A stretch of 64,000 bases of DNA from Velthaea sp965214335 (GTDB lineage: Bacteria; Vulcanimicrobiota; Vulcanimicrobiia; Vulcanimicrobiales; Vulcanimicrobiaceae): positions 248,001 through 312,000 of the forward strand of contig CBDCBO010000013.1 of assembly GCA_965214335.1 (NCBI GenBank), in the 5' to 3' direction. How positions within the stretch are numbered: the first letter of the stretch is position 1; every line of letters starts with the position of its first letter. The notes beneath the pieces are model-generated. The model worked only from the letters and a program-made list of their open reading frames with translations, made no database searches and was not told where the DNA came from. Made by a program: the position numbers and the translations under genes. Below, one piece after another: positions 8,827 to 17,351 of the stretch.

Positions 8827-9476
8827 CTGCGGACACCGTCGTACGAAGTAATCGATGCCGTGCGCGCGGCGGCCGGCCGCGGCGCTCGCATCGTCTCGAT
8901 CTGCCCGGGAGCGTTTTCGCTAGCGGCGACGGGCCTGCTAGACGGTCTTTGCGCCAAGACGCATTGGATGGCGGCAGCCGCGCTGGCCCGCCGTTATCGT
9001 CGACCCTGCGGTGCTGTATGTCGATAACGGGAATATTCTCACGTTCGCCGGCGCGGCGGCGGCGGCCCATGCTGCGGGGCTGGCCGTCATGCCCTTGGAG
9101 CGCGACGGCGGGCAGGCTCAGTACATCGAGCATCCGGCTCCGGGCGGCGGCGGTTCGCTTGAACCACTCCTGCGTTGGATCGACGGACATCTCGATCGTG
9201 CCCTACGGCTCGAAGACTTGGCGCAACGTGCGGGGATGAGTGTGCGGACCTTGAACCGGCGGTTTCGCGAACAAACCGGTGGTGCACCCGGCACCTCAAT
9301 CACCGTTGCGGATTCGACGCGCTCAAATGCTCCCGGAGACATCGGATTACTCAATCGAAGAAATCTCGGCATGCGTCGGATTCCAGTCCGCGGCGACTCT
9401 ACGGGATCGCTTCGCGCGGATTGTCGGTATCAGTCCTCATGGCTATCGGCGCGCCTTCGCAGCCCGCATCGCTTAG
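8791..9476 (+). pseudogene. Decayed GlxA-type AraC-family regulator (DJ-1/PfpI + AraC helix-turn-helix)
   Basis: Three frames must be joined to recover the protein. Frame one (from 8791) gives GARIVSICPGAFSLAATGLLDG and THWMAAAALARRY. Frame two (from about 9008) gives VLYVDNGNILTFAG, then DGGQAQYIEHPAPG and the first helix-turn-helix region EDLAQRAGMSVRTLNRRFREQTG. Frame three (from about 9279) gives the second half, YSIEEISACVGFQSAATLRDRF and ISPHGYRRAF. GlxA regulators normally have ~320 residues in one frame. Here there are two frameshifts, the N-terminal ~100 residues are missing, and about 25 residues are deleted between TFAG and the GGQAQYIE segment. The gene cannot make a working regulator. 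Confidence 0.85.
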
Positions 9477-9886
9477 AATTGCATGTTCAAGATAGAACGG
9501 CGCCGGTACTCGATGACCTCGAACTTTTAAGTCCGTGCCTTCACCTTTTTATTACGCGCCCGCCGCTGGGGAAAAACTAAAAAGTGCTTGGCCATGCAAG
9601 ACCGATCATCGTCGCACAAACGCGGACGACGACTTGTGAGGCGAGATATTCCGTAAGGGTCGCTTCGCCACGCTTTGGACCGTGCGAGATGAAGAGCTAC
9701 GCGAGTTCCGGGGTTGTTCAGCCACGACGCTGACCAAGCCAAGCCTAGCGCAGCATTCGCGGGATCAACACTTTTAGTAATTTGACTGCGAAGTCGCGTG
9801 GCGCGTCGAGATGACGTTGCGAGACGCGTAAGGCAGCCAAAGGCGACGACCGCTTCGCGATAACCGTCCTTGCCGGCTTGAGACGA

Positions 9887-10115
9887 TCGCGGTCGCGTAT
9901 GCAGCAAGCCCACGACCTGTCCCGTGCGGGCGCTGCGCTCGCCGCGGCCAGGCTCGTTGACGGACCGCTTTTCGCAGGCCTGACGCCGCAAGGTGGGCTA
10001 GCGACGGGCTGCGACGCGGGCCAAACCGGGTCGCATGATTAAGCAGCACGGAGGGTGGAAGAGTACCGCGATGCTCGATCGCTACGTCGAAGACGGCACG
10101 CAGTGGAACGACAAA
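9887..10115 (+). pseudogene. Remnant of a tyrosine recombinase/phage integrase C-terminus
   Basis: Short matches in shifting frames follow the order of the integrase catalytic domain. TTCPVRALR comes first, then VDGPLFAGLTP, then GGLATGCDAGQ (normally SLRAGLAT..A), and lastly IKQHGGWKSTAMLDRYVEDGT. The last matches the conserved region around the nucleophilic tyrosine, with Tyr in LDRYV. At least two frameshifts and a deletion that removes the His-x-x-Arg box separate the pieces. Tyrosine integrases mobilise genomic islands, so this fits an old integration event. No full-length N-terminal half was found upstream between 9477 and 9887. Confidence 0.7.
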
Positions 10116-10289
10116 CGTGACCATTGGCCTTGGGCTTTCGTCGGGGGTTTCTCTTTCGGTTATGAGCAGCGTCGAAGCGTACCATGTTTGGGGGCAAACG
10201 GACTTTGGCAGTGGCATGAACGCCGTTGAGATTGAACAGGCTATAGCGGCTCTTGACGACGCATCGACTCCGCGAAAGACCCGACTCCT

Positions 10290-10904
10290 ATGAAGGCTCG
10301 GAAGGAACCAACCTCCCGCAACGGCACGGCCAAGACGCACATCCTTGATACGGCGCAACGAATAGTGGGGGCAAAAGGCTTCGCATCGGTGGGTCTTAAC
10401 CAAATTCTCGGTGCGGCCGGCATCCCAAAGGGCTCATTCTATTATTACTTCTCGTCCAAAGAAGCTTTCGGGAAAGATTTGCTCGAGCATTATTTTGAGA
10501 ACGAACTTCGGCAAATCGACACGTTTTTATTTAAGCCCGGCCGCACAGCCCGGGATCGGCTCATCGCATATTGGCGGTTCTTCAGAGCAAACCAAGAGCA
10601 CGACAATGCTAACGGGAAATGTTTAGCAGTAAAACTCGGCGCTGAAGTCTCTGATATGTCGGAAGATATGCGACTTGCGTTGAAGATCGGCACTGCGGCA
10701 ATTGTCGCGCGACTGTCTCGCGTTCTCAAAGAGGGCGTGGCTGATGGTTCTATCCCAATCTCCGGCAGTCCAAGTGCGACTGCCCAGACGCTCTATCAAC
10801 TGTGGATGGGTGCGAGCGTTATATCGAAAATCTCACACGATCGTGGCGCGTTCGCCAACGCCAATGCAACGACCGAGCGAATTCTCGCCGGCGAGGCCCT
10901 ATAA
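10290..10904 (+). CDS. TetR/AcrR-family transcriptional repressor
   Basis: The 204-residue protein has the TetR DNA-binding domain at residues 18-68 (AQRIVGAKGFASVGLNQIL, GIPKGSFYYYF, SKEAFGKDLL). The ligand domain ends in a form like the AcuR/NemR branch (LYQLWMGASVISK). These repressors sense small electrophiles or organic acids. It is followed at 240 bases by a DJ-1/Hsp31 gene, and a double TAGAC/GTCTA palindrome lies between the two. It therefore probably represses the Hsp31-like gene. Base composition is visibly lower in GC than the flanking core genes. It is intact, unlike most of the island. Confidence 0.9.
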   Translation: MKARKEPTSRNGTAKTHILDTAQRIVGAKGFASVGLNQILGAAGIPKGSFYYYFSSKEAFGKDLLEHYFENELRQIDTFLFKPGRTARDRLIAYWRFFRANQEHDNANGKCLAVKLGAEVSDMSEDMRLALKIGTAAIVARLSRVLKEGVADGSIPISGSPSATAQTLYQLWMGASVISKISHDRGAFANANATTERILAGEAL

Positions 10905-10988
10905 CGCCCAGCTCGGCTGACTCTCTAAAACTTCTCACGACGGCTCTCGTATCTGTGTTCTTACGCCGGACCCTTGCTTTTAGAAGGC

Positions 10989-11017
10989 GTCTAGTCTATA
11001 AGTAGACGACTGGTCTA
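10989..11017. promoter_or_regulatory. Candidate TetR-family operator (two overlapping palindromes)
   Basis: TAGACgactgGTCTA at 11003-11017 is an inverted repeat with a 5-base spacer. It overlaps a second one, GTCTA...TAGAC, spanning 10989-11007. The pattern TAGAC(N5)GTCTA resembles the NemR-type box. It sits between the TetR gene and the Hsp31-like gene, 129 bases before the latter's start. Confidence 0.6.
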
Positions 11018-11145
11018 CTACGATGGCTCGCTACTCTCGTTTCTTGTCCCATACAATTCGTCGCGCCCTCCGGAATGAAATCGACCGATGAAGATCGCAA
11101 CGTCCGCATCCGCCTATCAACCCTGTAAGTCAAAAGGAACCAGAA

Positions 11146-11904
11146 ATGTTTAGGACTCTCCCTCGTAAAGCGCTCATTTCCATCAGCAGCTTTCAAGGTG
11201 CTATCTTTCCCGACGGATCCAAGACAGGTGTGTTTTTTACCGAAGCTCTACACCCGTTCGAAGTATTGACGGCGGCAGGTTTCGAGGTAGATTTCGCATC
11301 TGAAACCGGCTCTTATGGTTTTGATGAGTTCTCTCTGACGCCACCCTTCTTAGCGGGAAGCGACAAGGCTGTGCACGACAATGCAAAGAGCCCGTTTATG
11401 GTCAAGCTTAGTTCAAAGTGCATGAAGGCGTCCGATGTGGACAGTCGGCAATATGGACTGTTCTTCGCGTCCGCTGGGCATGCCGCACTTTACGACTACC
11501 CGCAGGCTACGGGACTGCAGGCCATAGCGCTAGATATCTGGGATCGTGGCGGCATTCTTGGTGCCATCTGCCACGGTCCGGTGCTGCTGCCGGCGATCAT
11601 CGACCCCAAGACCGGGAAGTCGATTATTGCGGGCAAGACGGTGACTGGCTTCACAACCGAAGGCGAGATGGTTTTGAACGTCCTCGACAGGCTCAAGTCG
11701 GACGGTGTTTCCACGGTTCTCGAAGCTGTAAGCAAAGCTGGAGCAGATTACAGTTCGCCCATGTCCGCCTTTGACGACTATTCTGTGAGTGCTGGCCGCA
11801 TCATTACTGGAACTAATCCGGCCAGTGCGCGTAGCGCTGCGGAAAGAACCGTTCGCGCATTCGACAATCCAGCCGATTGCGTGCTCAAGACGCTCATATC
11901 TTAG
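11146..11904 (+). CDS. DJ-1/PfpI superfamily Hsp31-like protein (glyoxalase III, fungal type)
   Basis: The 252-residue protein begins at an ATG 8 bases after AAAAGGAA. The nucleophile elbow is GAICHGPVLLPAIID, giving Cys142-His143, and the partner Glu33 lies in FTEALHPFEV. Other family marks are VDFASETGSYGFDE, FFASAGHAALYDYP and TGTNPASAR. The long form with GWDE/GFDE and a lid region resembles yeast and fungal Hsp31, which turns methylglyoxal into lactate without a cofactor. GC is low: I counted 27 of 60 bases in line 11281-11340. It is probably controlled by the preceding TetR gene and looks horizontally acquired. Confidence 0.88.
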   Translation: MFRTLPRKALISISSFQGAIFPDGSKTGVFFTEALHPFEVLTAAGFEVDFASETGSYGFDEFSLTPPFLAGSDKAVHDNAKSPFMVKLSSKCMKASDVDSRQYGLFFASAGHAALYDYPQATGLQAIALDIWDRGGILGAICHGPVLLPAIIDPKTGKSIIAGKTVTGFTTEGEMVLNVLDRLKSDGVSTVLEAVSKAGADYSSPMSAFDDYSVSAGRIITGTNPASARSAAERTVRAFDNPADCVLKTLIS

Positions 11905-12355
11905 CCGCACTACAGCTCAGTTGACGTCCAGCAGCCCCGGCATCTGTCGATTATCGCTGGCACCACATAGTGCAATCTGTGGCCAGTTATTGTACATCAT
12001 GAAAGCGAACTTCGCTGAGGCGACATACGGGGTCAAATACGTCGCTATCGACAGCACGTTTTGAACGACGGATGCTCGCAAAGGCGTAAGAACGCCCCGC
12101 AGCTTGCCACATCAGGCACGGTCTTCGTCCCGGTCTACCTTGAGCAGAACTCTGGCATTGCGTAAGAACGTATACCCGAACGAGCGGCGCGCCACTACCT
12201 ATATAATACCTCGCCGCTGCTAAACTTCGGAAGATGCTCGCGGCAAAAGGCGTGCGCCGATTTCGGCGACCTAGCGATTCACAAACCGCTTAATAAAAGC
12301 TAGCCGTTAATCATCGCGGACACGAACGAAGAAGAAAGTAACACTTGAAAGCATA
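11905..12355. other. Gap without a recognisable gene in the island
   Basis: About 450 bases of low-GC, stop-rich DNA lie between the Hsp31-like gene and the broken SDR. No convincing coding frame, terminator or repeat is seen. It probably carries the original promoter of the SDR gene. Confidence 0.4.
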
Positions 12356-13095
12356 TTGATTACCGGCGCCGGAACGGCTTCGGCAACGAAGCGGCGTTCA
12401 GGCTGGCCGAAAAGGGTTTCGACGCCATCGCCGCTGTCGAAGTCAATCCGCAAATTGAGGTCCTTGAGAATCAGGCCAAGGAGCGGGGAGTTAACCTGCA
12501 GATCGAAAAGCTCGACGTCACGAATGAGGGCGACCGTCGGAAAGCGCTCGGCTGGAACGTCGAGATTTTGGTCAACAAGGCAGGCATGCTCGAGGGTGGA
12601 TCAGTCGTCGACATCCCCGGCGACAATATGCGCCATGAGTTTGAGGTCAACGTCGTTGGGCCGCTTATCATGACTCAAGGGATCGTCAAGCAGATGATCA
12701 AGCGCGGAACTGGCCGAGTGGTATGGGTGTCTTCGCGCGAGGGAATAAACGTCAACCCTTTCGCCGGCATTTACTCTGGCTCCAAGCACGCCATCGAGGC
12801 AATAGCGCAAACCATGGCGATTGAATTACAAGAGTTCGGAATCGAGGTAGCCACCGTTAATCCGGGCCCTTTCCTCACCGGTTTCAACGATCGCGGCTTT
12901 GATGTCCAGAAGAGCTGGCTGGACGATCGGTCGGAGCGTTTATTCGACTACTCGAAGCTGGCGTTCCCCCGGGCACAGTTTGACCCCGAGCCGGTCCACG
13001 CAGCGCTGACCGCCGTGGCTGCGGGCGGGGTCGATACTTTCCGCAATCTCGAGCCCAAGTCGATAATTGACGAGACAAAGAAAATATGGAGATGA
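12356..13095 (+). pseudogene. Frameshifted short-chain dehydrogenase/reductase
   Basis: The N-terminal Rossmann segment ILITGAGT is read in one frame from about 12353. The continuation GFGNEAAFRLAEKGFDAIAAVE needs a shift near 12382, where one base appears to be missing. From there the frame is open to 13095 with EVNVVGPLIMTQG, the Tyr-x-x-x-Lys pair in YSGSKHAIEA and NPGPFLTGFND. The NNAG motif after strand four reads VNKAG, so a conserved Asn is lost too. No ATG begins the first frame; a TTG at 12356 is the only start. The protein matches NAD(P)-dependent SDRs of about 250 residues and is probably not functional. Confidence 0.8.
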
Positions 13096-13204
13096 TTTGG
13101 TCAAAGAAGATCAAGGACGGCCCAGGAACGCGTCATAAGCAAGTCCAGGCATGTTACGGCATGAAACCCGAGACACGCGCGTCGCAGAAGCGTAAAGCCC
13201 AAAC

Positions 13205-14082
13205 ATGGCGAACCGCGCCTGGCGTGTTGGCGACGTCACAATTACGAAGACCGTTGAAGTTGAATTCACCTTTCCGAGCGAACAAACGGGTAAGATTTTG
13301 CCCGACGCAGATCCTACATCCGTACTTGCAATACCTTGGATTGCGCCCCTTTGCAACGCCCGAAGGGATACTCCGCGGCAGCGTGCATCATTGCTGGTCC
13401 AAACGCCGTCGGCTCGCATTATTGTGGACACAGGCATCGGCAACGACAAGACCCGCGACCTGCCGCTGTTTTCGATGAGAATAACGCCGGTGCTCGGCTT
13501 TCTTAACGAGGCCGGGTGGAGCCGGAAGTCGGTCGATCACGTGATCTGCACGCACTTGCATCTAAACCACGTTGCGTGGAACACGATTCGTCGAGACGAC
13601 AAGTGGGTCCCGACGTTTCCTAATGCCGTCTATCACTTTGGAAGTCGCGACTACGAGTATTTTGACCGCTCGACGATCTCTGTTCGGCGCGCGATGTTTG
13701 CCGACTCTATCACGCCAATCGTGATCGCCAACCTTGCGTCAATCTACTTACCGGGAACTGTCGCGGTTCAAGAATTAACTGCCGATCCGACGCCTGGTCA
13801 TACGCCCGGTCAAATGAGCCTCGTTGTGCGATCGCGCGGCGAACGTATCGTGATCGAAGGAGACGTAATGCATCACCCCTGTCAGGTGGCCCATCCCGAG
13901 TGGCGTCTCATCTCGATGATGACGCGACGGCGGCCGAAGTGACCCGGCGAACGTTCCTAGACAAGCTTGCCGACACCGGGACCGTTCTGATTGGCACGCA
14001 TTTTTCCGGACCCACCGCGGGGCGCATCATGCGCGAAGAAAACACCTGCCGCTTCGAGCCAGCTACAGGCGTTGAAGCATAA
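13205..14082 (+). pseudogene. Frameshifted metallo-beta-lactamase-fold hydrolase with altered zinc motif
   Basis: Frame one from the ATG at 13205 encodes most of an MBL hydrolase, including IIVDTGIGNDK, VDHVICTHLHLNHVAWNT, HTPGQMSLVV and VIEGDVMHH. Near 13900 the match moves to a second frame, SHLDDDATAAEVTRRTFLDKLADTG, which ends with LIGTHFSGPTAGRI at 14082. The family motif is HxHxDH, but here it reads HLHLNH with Asn in place of the zinc-binding Asp. A frameshift plus a lost ligand makes an inactive relic likely. It lies about 110 bases after the SDR relic, so the two may once have formed one operon. Confidence 0.78.
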
Positions 14083-14681
14083 GTTGCTCCATACGCTTTA
14101 ATCCTCAACGACCCGTTAAGCCAGTCTCGCGCAGTTGGCACAATACGGCTTACTGCGACCCATAAGTCCATCTCAAAACGTGACCCTCGCGCACGTTTTT
14201 TCCCCCCGCGACGTTCACGACGTACTTCTTCAGCTTGCTGCGGCTTCGCGGAGCATGTTGCTCGCGTACCGGCGCCGCGACAGGTAGCAACCCGCATTGC
14301 TATTGTCGCGGCCTATCTAGCAATGTTTATTCCATCGGAAAGCAGTGCTTGGTATTGCGATGTCGCCGCCGCAACTGTCTCGAAGGGCCGGTCCGTACTC
14401 GCATAATATTCTCCGCACCGACCGTTTAGTACCGTAAAGGGTACGTTACCAAAGCAAAATCCCGGCGACACGTCGAAAACGACGAATCCCAGTCTCTTCT
14501 AAGTCGCGCGTAGCTAATTCGATTATTCTTCAGTAACCTGAGGTAAACCGGGTCTGCCCGCGGTGCTCACAGCGTAGCTCGTCGGACGCACGTTCCCAGT
14601 AACGCTACAAGCTAGGCCGGCTCCCACTTTGCGCGTGTTTATCGTTCGACACGCCGAACACGAGGATTCATAAGAAGCACC
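14083..14681. other. Gap with no gene, right part of the island
   Basis: About 600 bases hold no protein-like frame. It contains the terminator-like hairpin at 14175-14201. The truncated btuF-like gene begins immediately after, so the right junction of the island should lie near 14640-14690. No cobalamin riboswitch core was recognised here, although the downstream genes would be a normal place for one. Confidence 0.4.
14175..14201 (+). terminator. Rho-independent terminator downstream of the MBL relic
   Basis: AAAACGTG at 14175-14182 pairs with CACGTTTT at 14192-14199 across a 9-base loop, ending in six T residues. It lies 93 bases past the last MBL stop codon. Confidence 0.5.
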
Positions 14682-15092
14682 ATGTACCCCAACCGATCGA
14701 CCACAATGATTTGGGCAACCACGCTGCTTGCACGCGGCACACCGGTCTTAGGATGGACGGGTGAATACTCCCGGGTGATCTCCCGGGAGGAGATCGGCTC
14801 GGCCGACTCCGAGTGCGTCGTCGTCGCATCGTGCGCGATGGACTTGGCGGCAACGCGCGCGTCAATCGACGACCTCCATCGCTCCAGCTCCGCCTGGCGC
14901 GAATTGGTGCGCGATCGCCGGCGGCGCGTCGTTGCGTTGGACGGGAACCAGTTCGCCAACCGGCCCGGGCCGCGCCTAATCGAAACGGCGGAACTGTTCG
15001 CTGCGGCAATCCACCCCAAATTCTTTGAGTCGTACGCCCGGGCGGCGCGCGACGCGCGCAAACTCGACGTCGTCGAGGTGGTTACCGCGTGA
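14682..15092 (+). pseudogene. 5'-truncated cobalamin-binding substrate protein (BtuF-like), C-terminal lobe only
   Basis: The 136 codons match only the last part of a BtuF-type periplasmic binding protein. Visible are GTPVLGWTGEYSRVIS, ADSECVVVASCAMDLA, the W in SSAWRELVRDR and VVALDGNQFANRPGPRL. These proteins normally have ~280-300 residues with a signal peptide and a first lobe. Both are absent, and the DNA just upstream belongs to the low-GC island. The gene heads a run of cobalamin genes with which it would fit functionally. I infer that the island insertion or a deletion removed its first half. Confidence 0.72.
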
Positions 15093-15144
15093 TATTCTCG
15101 AGCTTAAATCTCGTCGTAGACGCTCGGAACCCGGCCTCGGAATC

Positions 15145-15753
15145 ATGAGCGACGCGCCCGGACCCGGCCGTCGTCGCGCATCGATTTCGACGCGCAAAGG
15201 AGACGCGGGCGCCACGCGGTTGGGTGGTGGCGGCCAGGTGTCGAAGGCCGACGCGCGCGTCGAAGCCTACGGTGCCATCGACGAACTCAATACCGTCATC
15301 GGGCTCGCGCGGTCGCGCTGCAGCGACGTTGAAATCTGCCGCGAGATTCGCTCGATTCAACGGGATCTGTTTGTGGTCGGCTCGGCCGTCTCGACCCGGT
15401 CGGAAGCGCACAAGCCGATCCCGGAGATTCCGAAAGCCATGGTGCTGCGGCTCGACGAGCTCGTCGAGCGCTTCGAGGCTGAGCCGGGCGTGCTTCGCGA
15501 CTGGTCGATCCCTGGCGAATGCGAGGAATCGGCGCCGTTCGACGTCGCACGTGCGATCTGCCGCCGTGCCGAACGCGCAAACGTGCGCTACGTTACAGGT
15601 GGCGGCATCGTTCAACCAACGGTGTTGGAGTTTCTCAACCGCCTCAGTGACGTTCTGTGGCTGTGCGCGCGCGTCATCGAAGCACGTCACGGCATCGATG
15701 CGCGGCTACGCGACGCGGCACATCCGGGTGCGCCTTGGTCGCGGGCCTGGTGA
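15145..15753 (+). CDS. pduO: Cob(I)yrinic acid a,c-diamide adenosyltransferase, PduO type
   Basis: The 202-residue protein starts at the ATG at 15145, as the upstream in-frame stretch has no family features. The ATP-binding start is ISTRKGDAGATRLGGGG, followed by VEAYGAIDELNTVIGLAR. The C-terminal half contains FDVARAICRRAERANV and LEFLNRLSDVLWLCAR, as in PduO/MMAB enzymes. It transfers the adenosyl group of ATP to cob(I)alamin, giving adenosylcobalamin. Its stop codon overlaps the GTG start of the cobyric acid synthase gene, so the two are translationally coupled. Confidence 0.93.
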   Translation: MSDAPGPGRRRASISTRKGDAGATRLGGGGQVSKADARVEAYGAIDELNTVIGLARSRCSDVEICREIRSIQRDLFVVGSAVSTRSEAHKPIPEIPKAMVLRLDELVERFEAEPGVLRDWSIPGECEESAPFDVARAICRRAERANVRYVTGGGIVQPTVLEFLNRLSDVLWLCARVIEARHGIDARLRDAAHPGAPWSRAW

Positions 15754-17351
15754 GCCGGGCGCTCATGGTGCTTGGTACGGCATCACACGTGGGCAAGTCG
15801 CTGCTGACCGCGGCGATTTGCCGCATTCTCGCCGACGACGGCTATCGCGTTGCACCGTTCAAGGCGCAGAACATGTCGCTCAACTCGGCAGCGACGCCCG
15901 ACGGCCGCGAGATCGGCCGGGCCCAAGCAATGCAAGCCGAGGCGGCACGCATCGCGCCGACCGTCGACATGAACCCGGTGCTGCTCAAACCCACCAGTGA
16001 TGTTGGTTCGCAGATCGTCGTGTTGGGGCGCGTTCACGGCGTGGCGATGGCGCGCGATTATCATCGCACGCGCGTACACGACCTCTTTCCGCTCGTCGTC
16101 GATGCGTATCGGCGACTCGCCGATCAGTATGACATCGTCGTCCTTGAAGGCGCCGGCAGTCCGGCCGAGATCAACCTCAAGGCGTCGGATATCGTGAATA
16201 TGCGCATGGCGCAAGCGGCGGATGCGACCTGCCTGCTCGTCGGCGACATTGACCGCGGCGGCGTCTTCGCGGCGCTCCTGGGAACACTGGCGCTGCTGCG
16301 CCGAGACGAACGCGCCCGGATCCGTGGTTTTGCGATCAATAAGTTCCGCGGAGACCTCGCTTTATTGACGCCCGGAATCGCCACGATCGAGCGCCGTCTC
16401 GGAATTCCTTCGCTGGGAGTCATTCCGTGGCTCGCCGACGTCGGACTCGATGAGGAGGACAGCGTGACGCTCGACGACGCGCCGCGCCTAGGCGCGGGCA
16501 CATGGCGCACCGCGTCGGCCGACGGCTCGCGCGCCCTGCGCGTCGCGGTCGTCGCGCTGCCGTATCTTGCGAACGCAACCGACTTCGCGGCGCTAGCCGC
16601 CGAGCCCAGCGTGAATCTTGCCTACGCGCACCGCGCCGCCGATCTCGAACGCGCCGACGTCGTGATCCTGCCGGGCACCAAAGACACGCTGGGAGCCCTG
16701 CACTGGCTTGACGAGGGAATGGGCAAAGCGCTCATGGCGTTTGGTGAAAGCAAACCCGTCGTCGGTATTTGCGGCGGTTATCAAATGCTCGGGCTCACGG
16801 TCGCTGACCCCCATGGTGTCGAGGCCGGCGGCGCGCGACGAGGGTTGGGAATGCTTCCCGTGCATACGGTGCTGACGCGTGAAAAGCTGACGCGAGCGGT
16901 GCGCGTGCGGCCGCGCCCACTCGCATTGTTTGGGCGGGAGCCGCTGGGCCCCGGCGAGCTCGACGGAACCGGCTACGAAATCCACATGGGCCAAACTCAA
17001 GCCGAATCGAGCACGGCGGCGTTTGCCGACGTCGTTCGTGACGGCGGAGAACGCGTCGTCGACGGCGCCGTGTCGACGAATGGGCTCGTCATCGGCACCT
17101 ACGTGCACGGACTTTTTGCCGGCGACGCTATCCGCTGGGCGTTCGTGCGCGCCGCGCGCGAGAGCAGCGGGCTCCAAGCCCCCGCGCTGCTCAGCGACTA
17201 CGGCGCGCAACGCGAAGCTCGGTTCGATCGGCTCGCCGCGCACGTTCGCGCTCGACTCGACCTGCAACCGCTGCTTAAGGCTGCCTCCGGCACCGCTGAC
17301 GGCGGTCGTCGCCGCACGCGACCGCCGGCGCATCGGCGATCGCTGCCATGA
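15750..17351 (+). CDS. cobQ: Cobyric acid synthase, glutamine-hydrolysing
   Basis: The GTG at 15750 overlaps the preceding stop (GTGA), giving 533 residues. It amidates adenosylcobyrinic acid a,c-diamide at four side chains. The N-terminal dethiobiotin-synthetase-like domain has GTASHVGKSLLTAAICRIL and APFKAQNMSLNS. The C-terminal class I amidotransferase domain has the nucleophile Cys341 in VGICGGYQMLG and His453 in GTYVHGLF. The whole architecture matches CobQ/CbiP. It is coupled on its other side to cbiB, whose ATG overlaps its stop. Confidence 0.95.
   Translation: MSRALMVLGTASHVGKSLLTAAICRILADDGYRVAPFKAQNMSLNSAATPDGREIGRAQAMQAEAARIAPTVDMNPVLLKPTSDVGSQIVVLGRVHGVAMARDYHRTRVHDLFPLVVDAYRRLADQYDIVVLEGAGSPAEINLKASDIVNMRMAQAADATCLLVGDIDRGGVFAALLGTLALLRRDERARIRGFAINKFRGDLALLTPGIATIERRLGIPSLGVIPWLADVGLDEEDSVTLDDAPRLGAGTWRTASADGSRALRVAVVALPYLANATDFAALAAEPSVNLAYAHRAADLERADVVILPGTKDTLGALHWLDEGMGKALMAFGESKPVVGICGGYQMLGLTVADPHGVEAGGARRGLGMLPVHTVLTREKLTRAVRVRPRPLALFGREPLGPGELDGTGYEIHMGQTQAESSTAAFADVVRDGGERVVDGAVSTNGLVIGTYVHGLFAGDAIRWAFVRAARESSGLQAPALLSDYGAQREARFDRLAAHVRARLDLQPLLKAASGTADGGRRRTRPPAHRRSLP

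Noticed and set aside
9600..9780. Possible tRNA as island attachment site
   Set aside because: No cloverleaf with a T-loop GTTCGAATC-like motif and CCA-compatible acceptor could be folded by eye.
9774..10403. 209-residue minus-strand frame
   Set aside because: It has no protein-like features and covers the integrase relic and the TetR start on the other strand.
14500..14680. Cobalamin riboswitch ahead of the cobalamin genes
   Set aside because: No B12-box-like core (GCCACTG context) could be found. The nearest string, GGCTCCCACTTTG at 14621-14633, does not fit.
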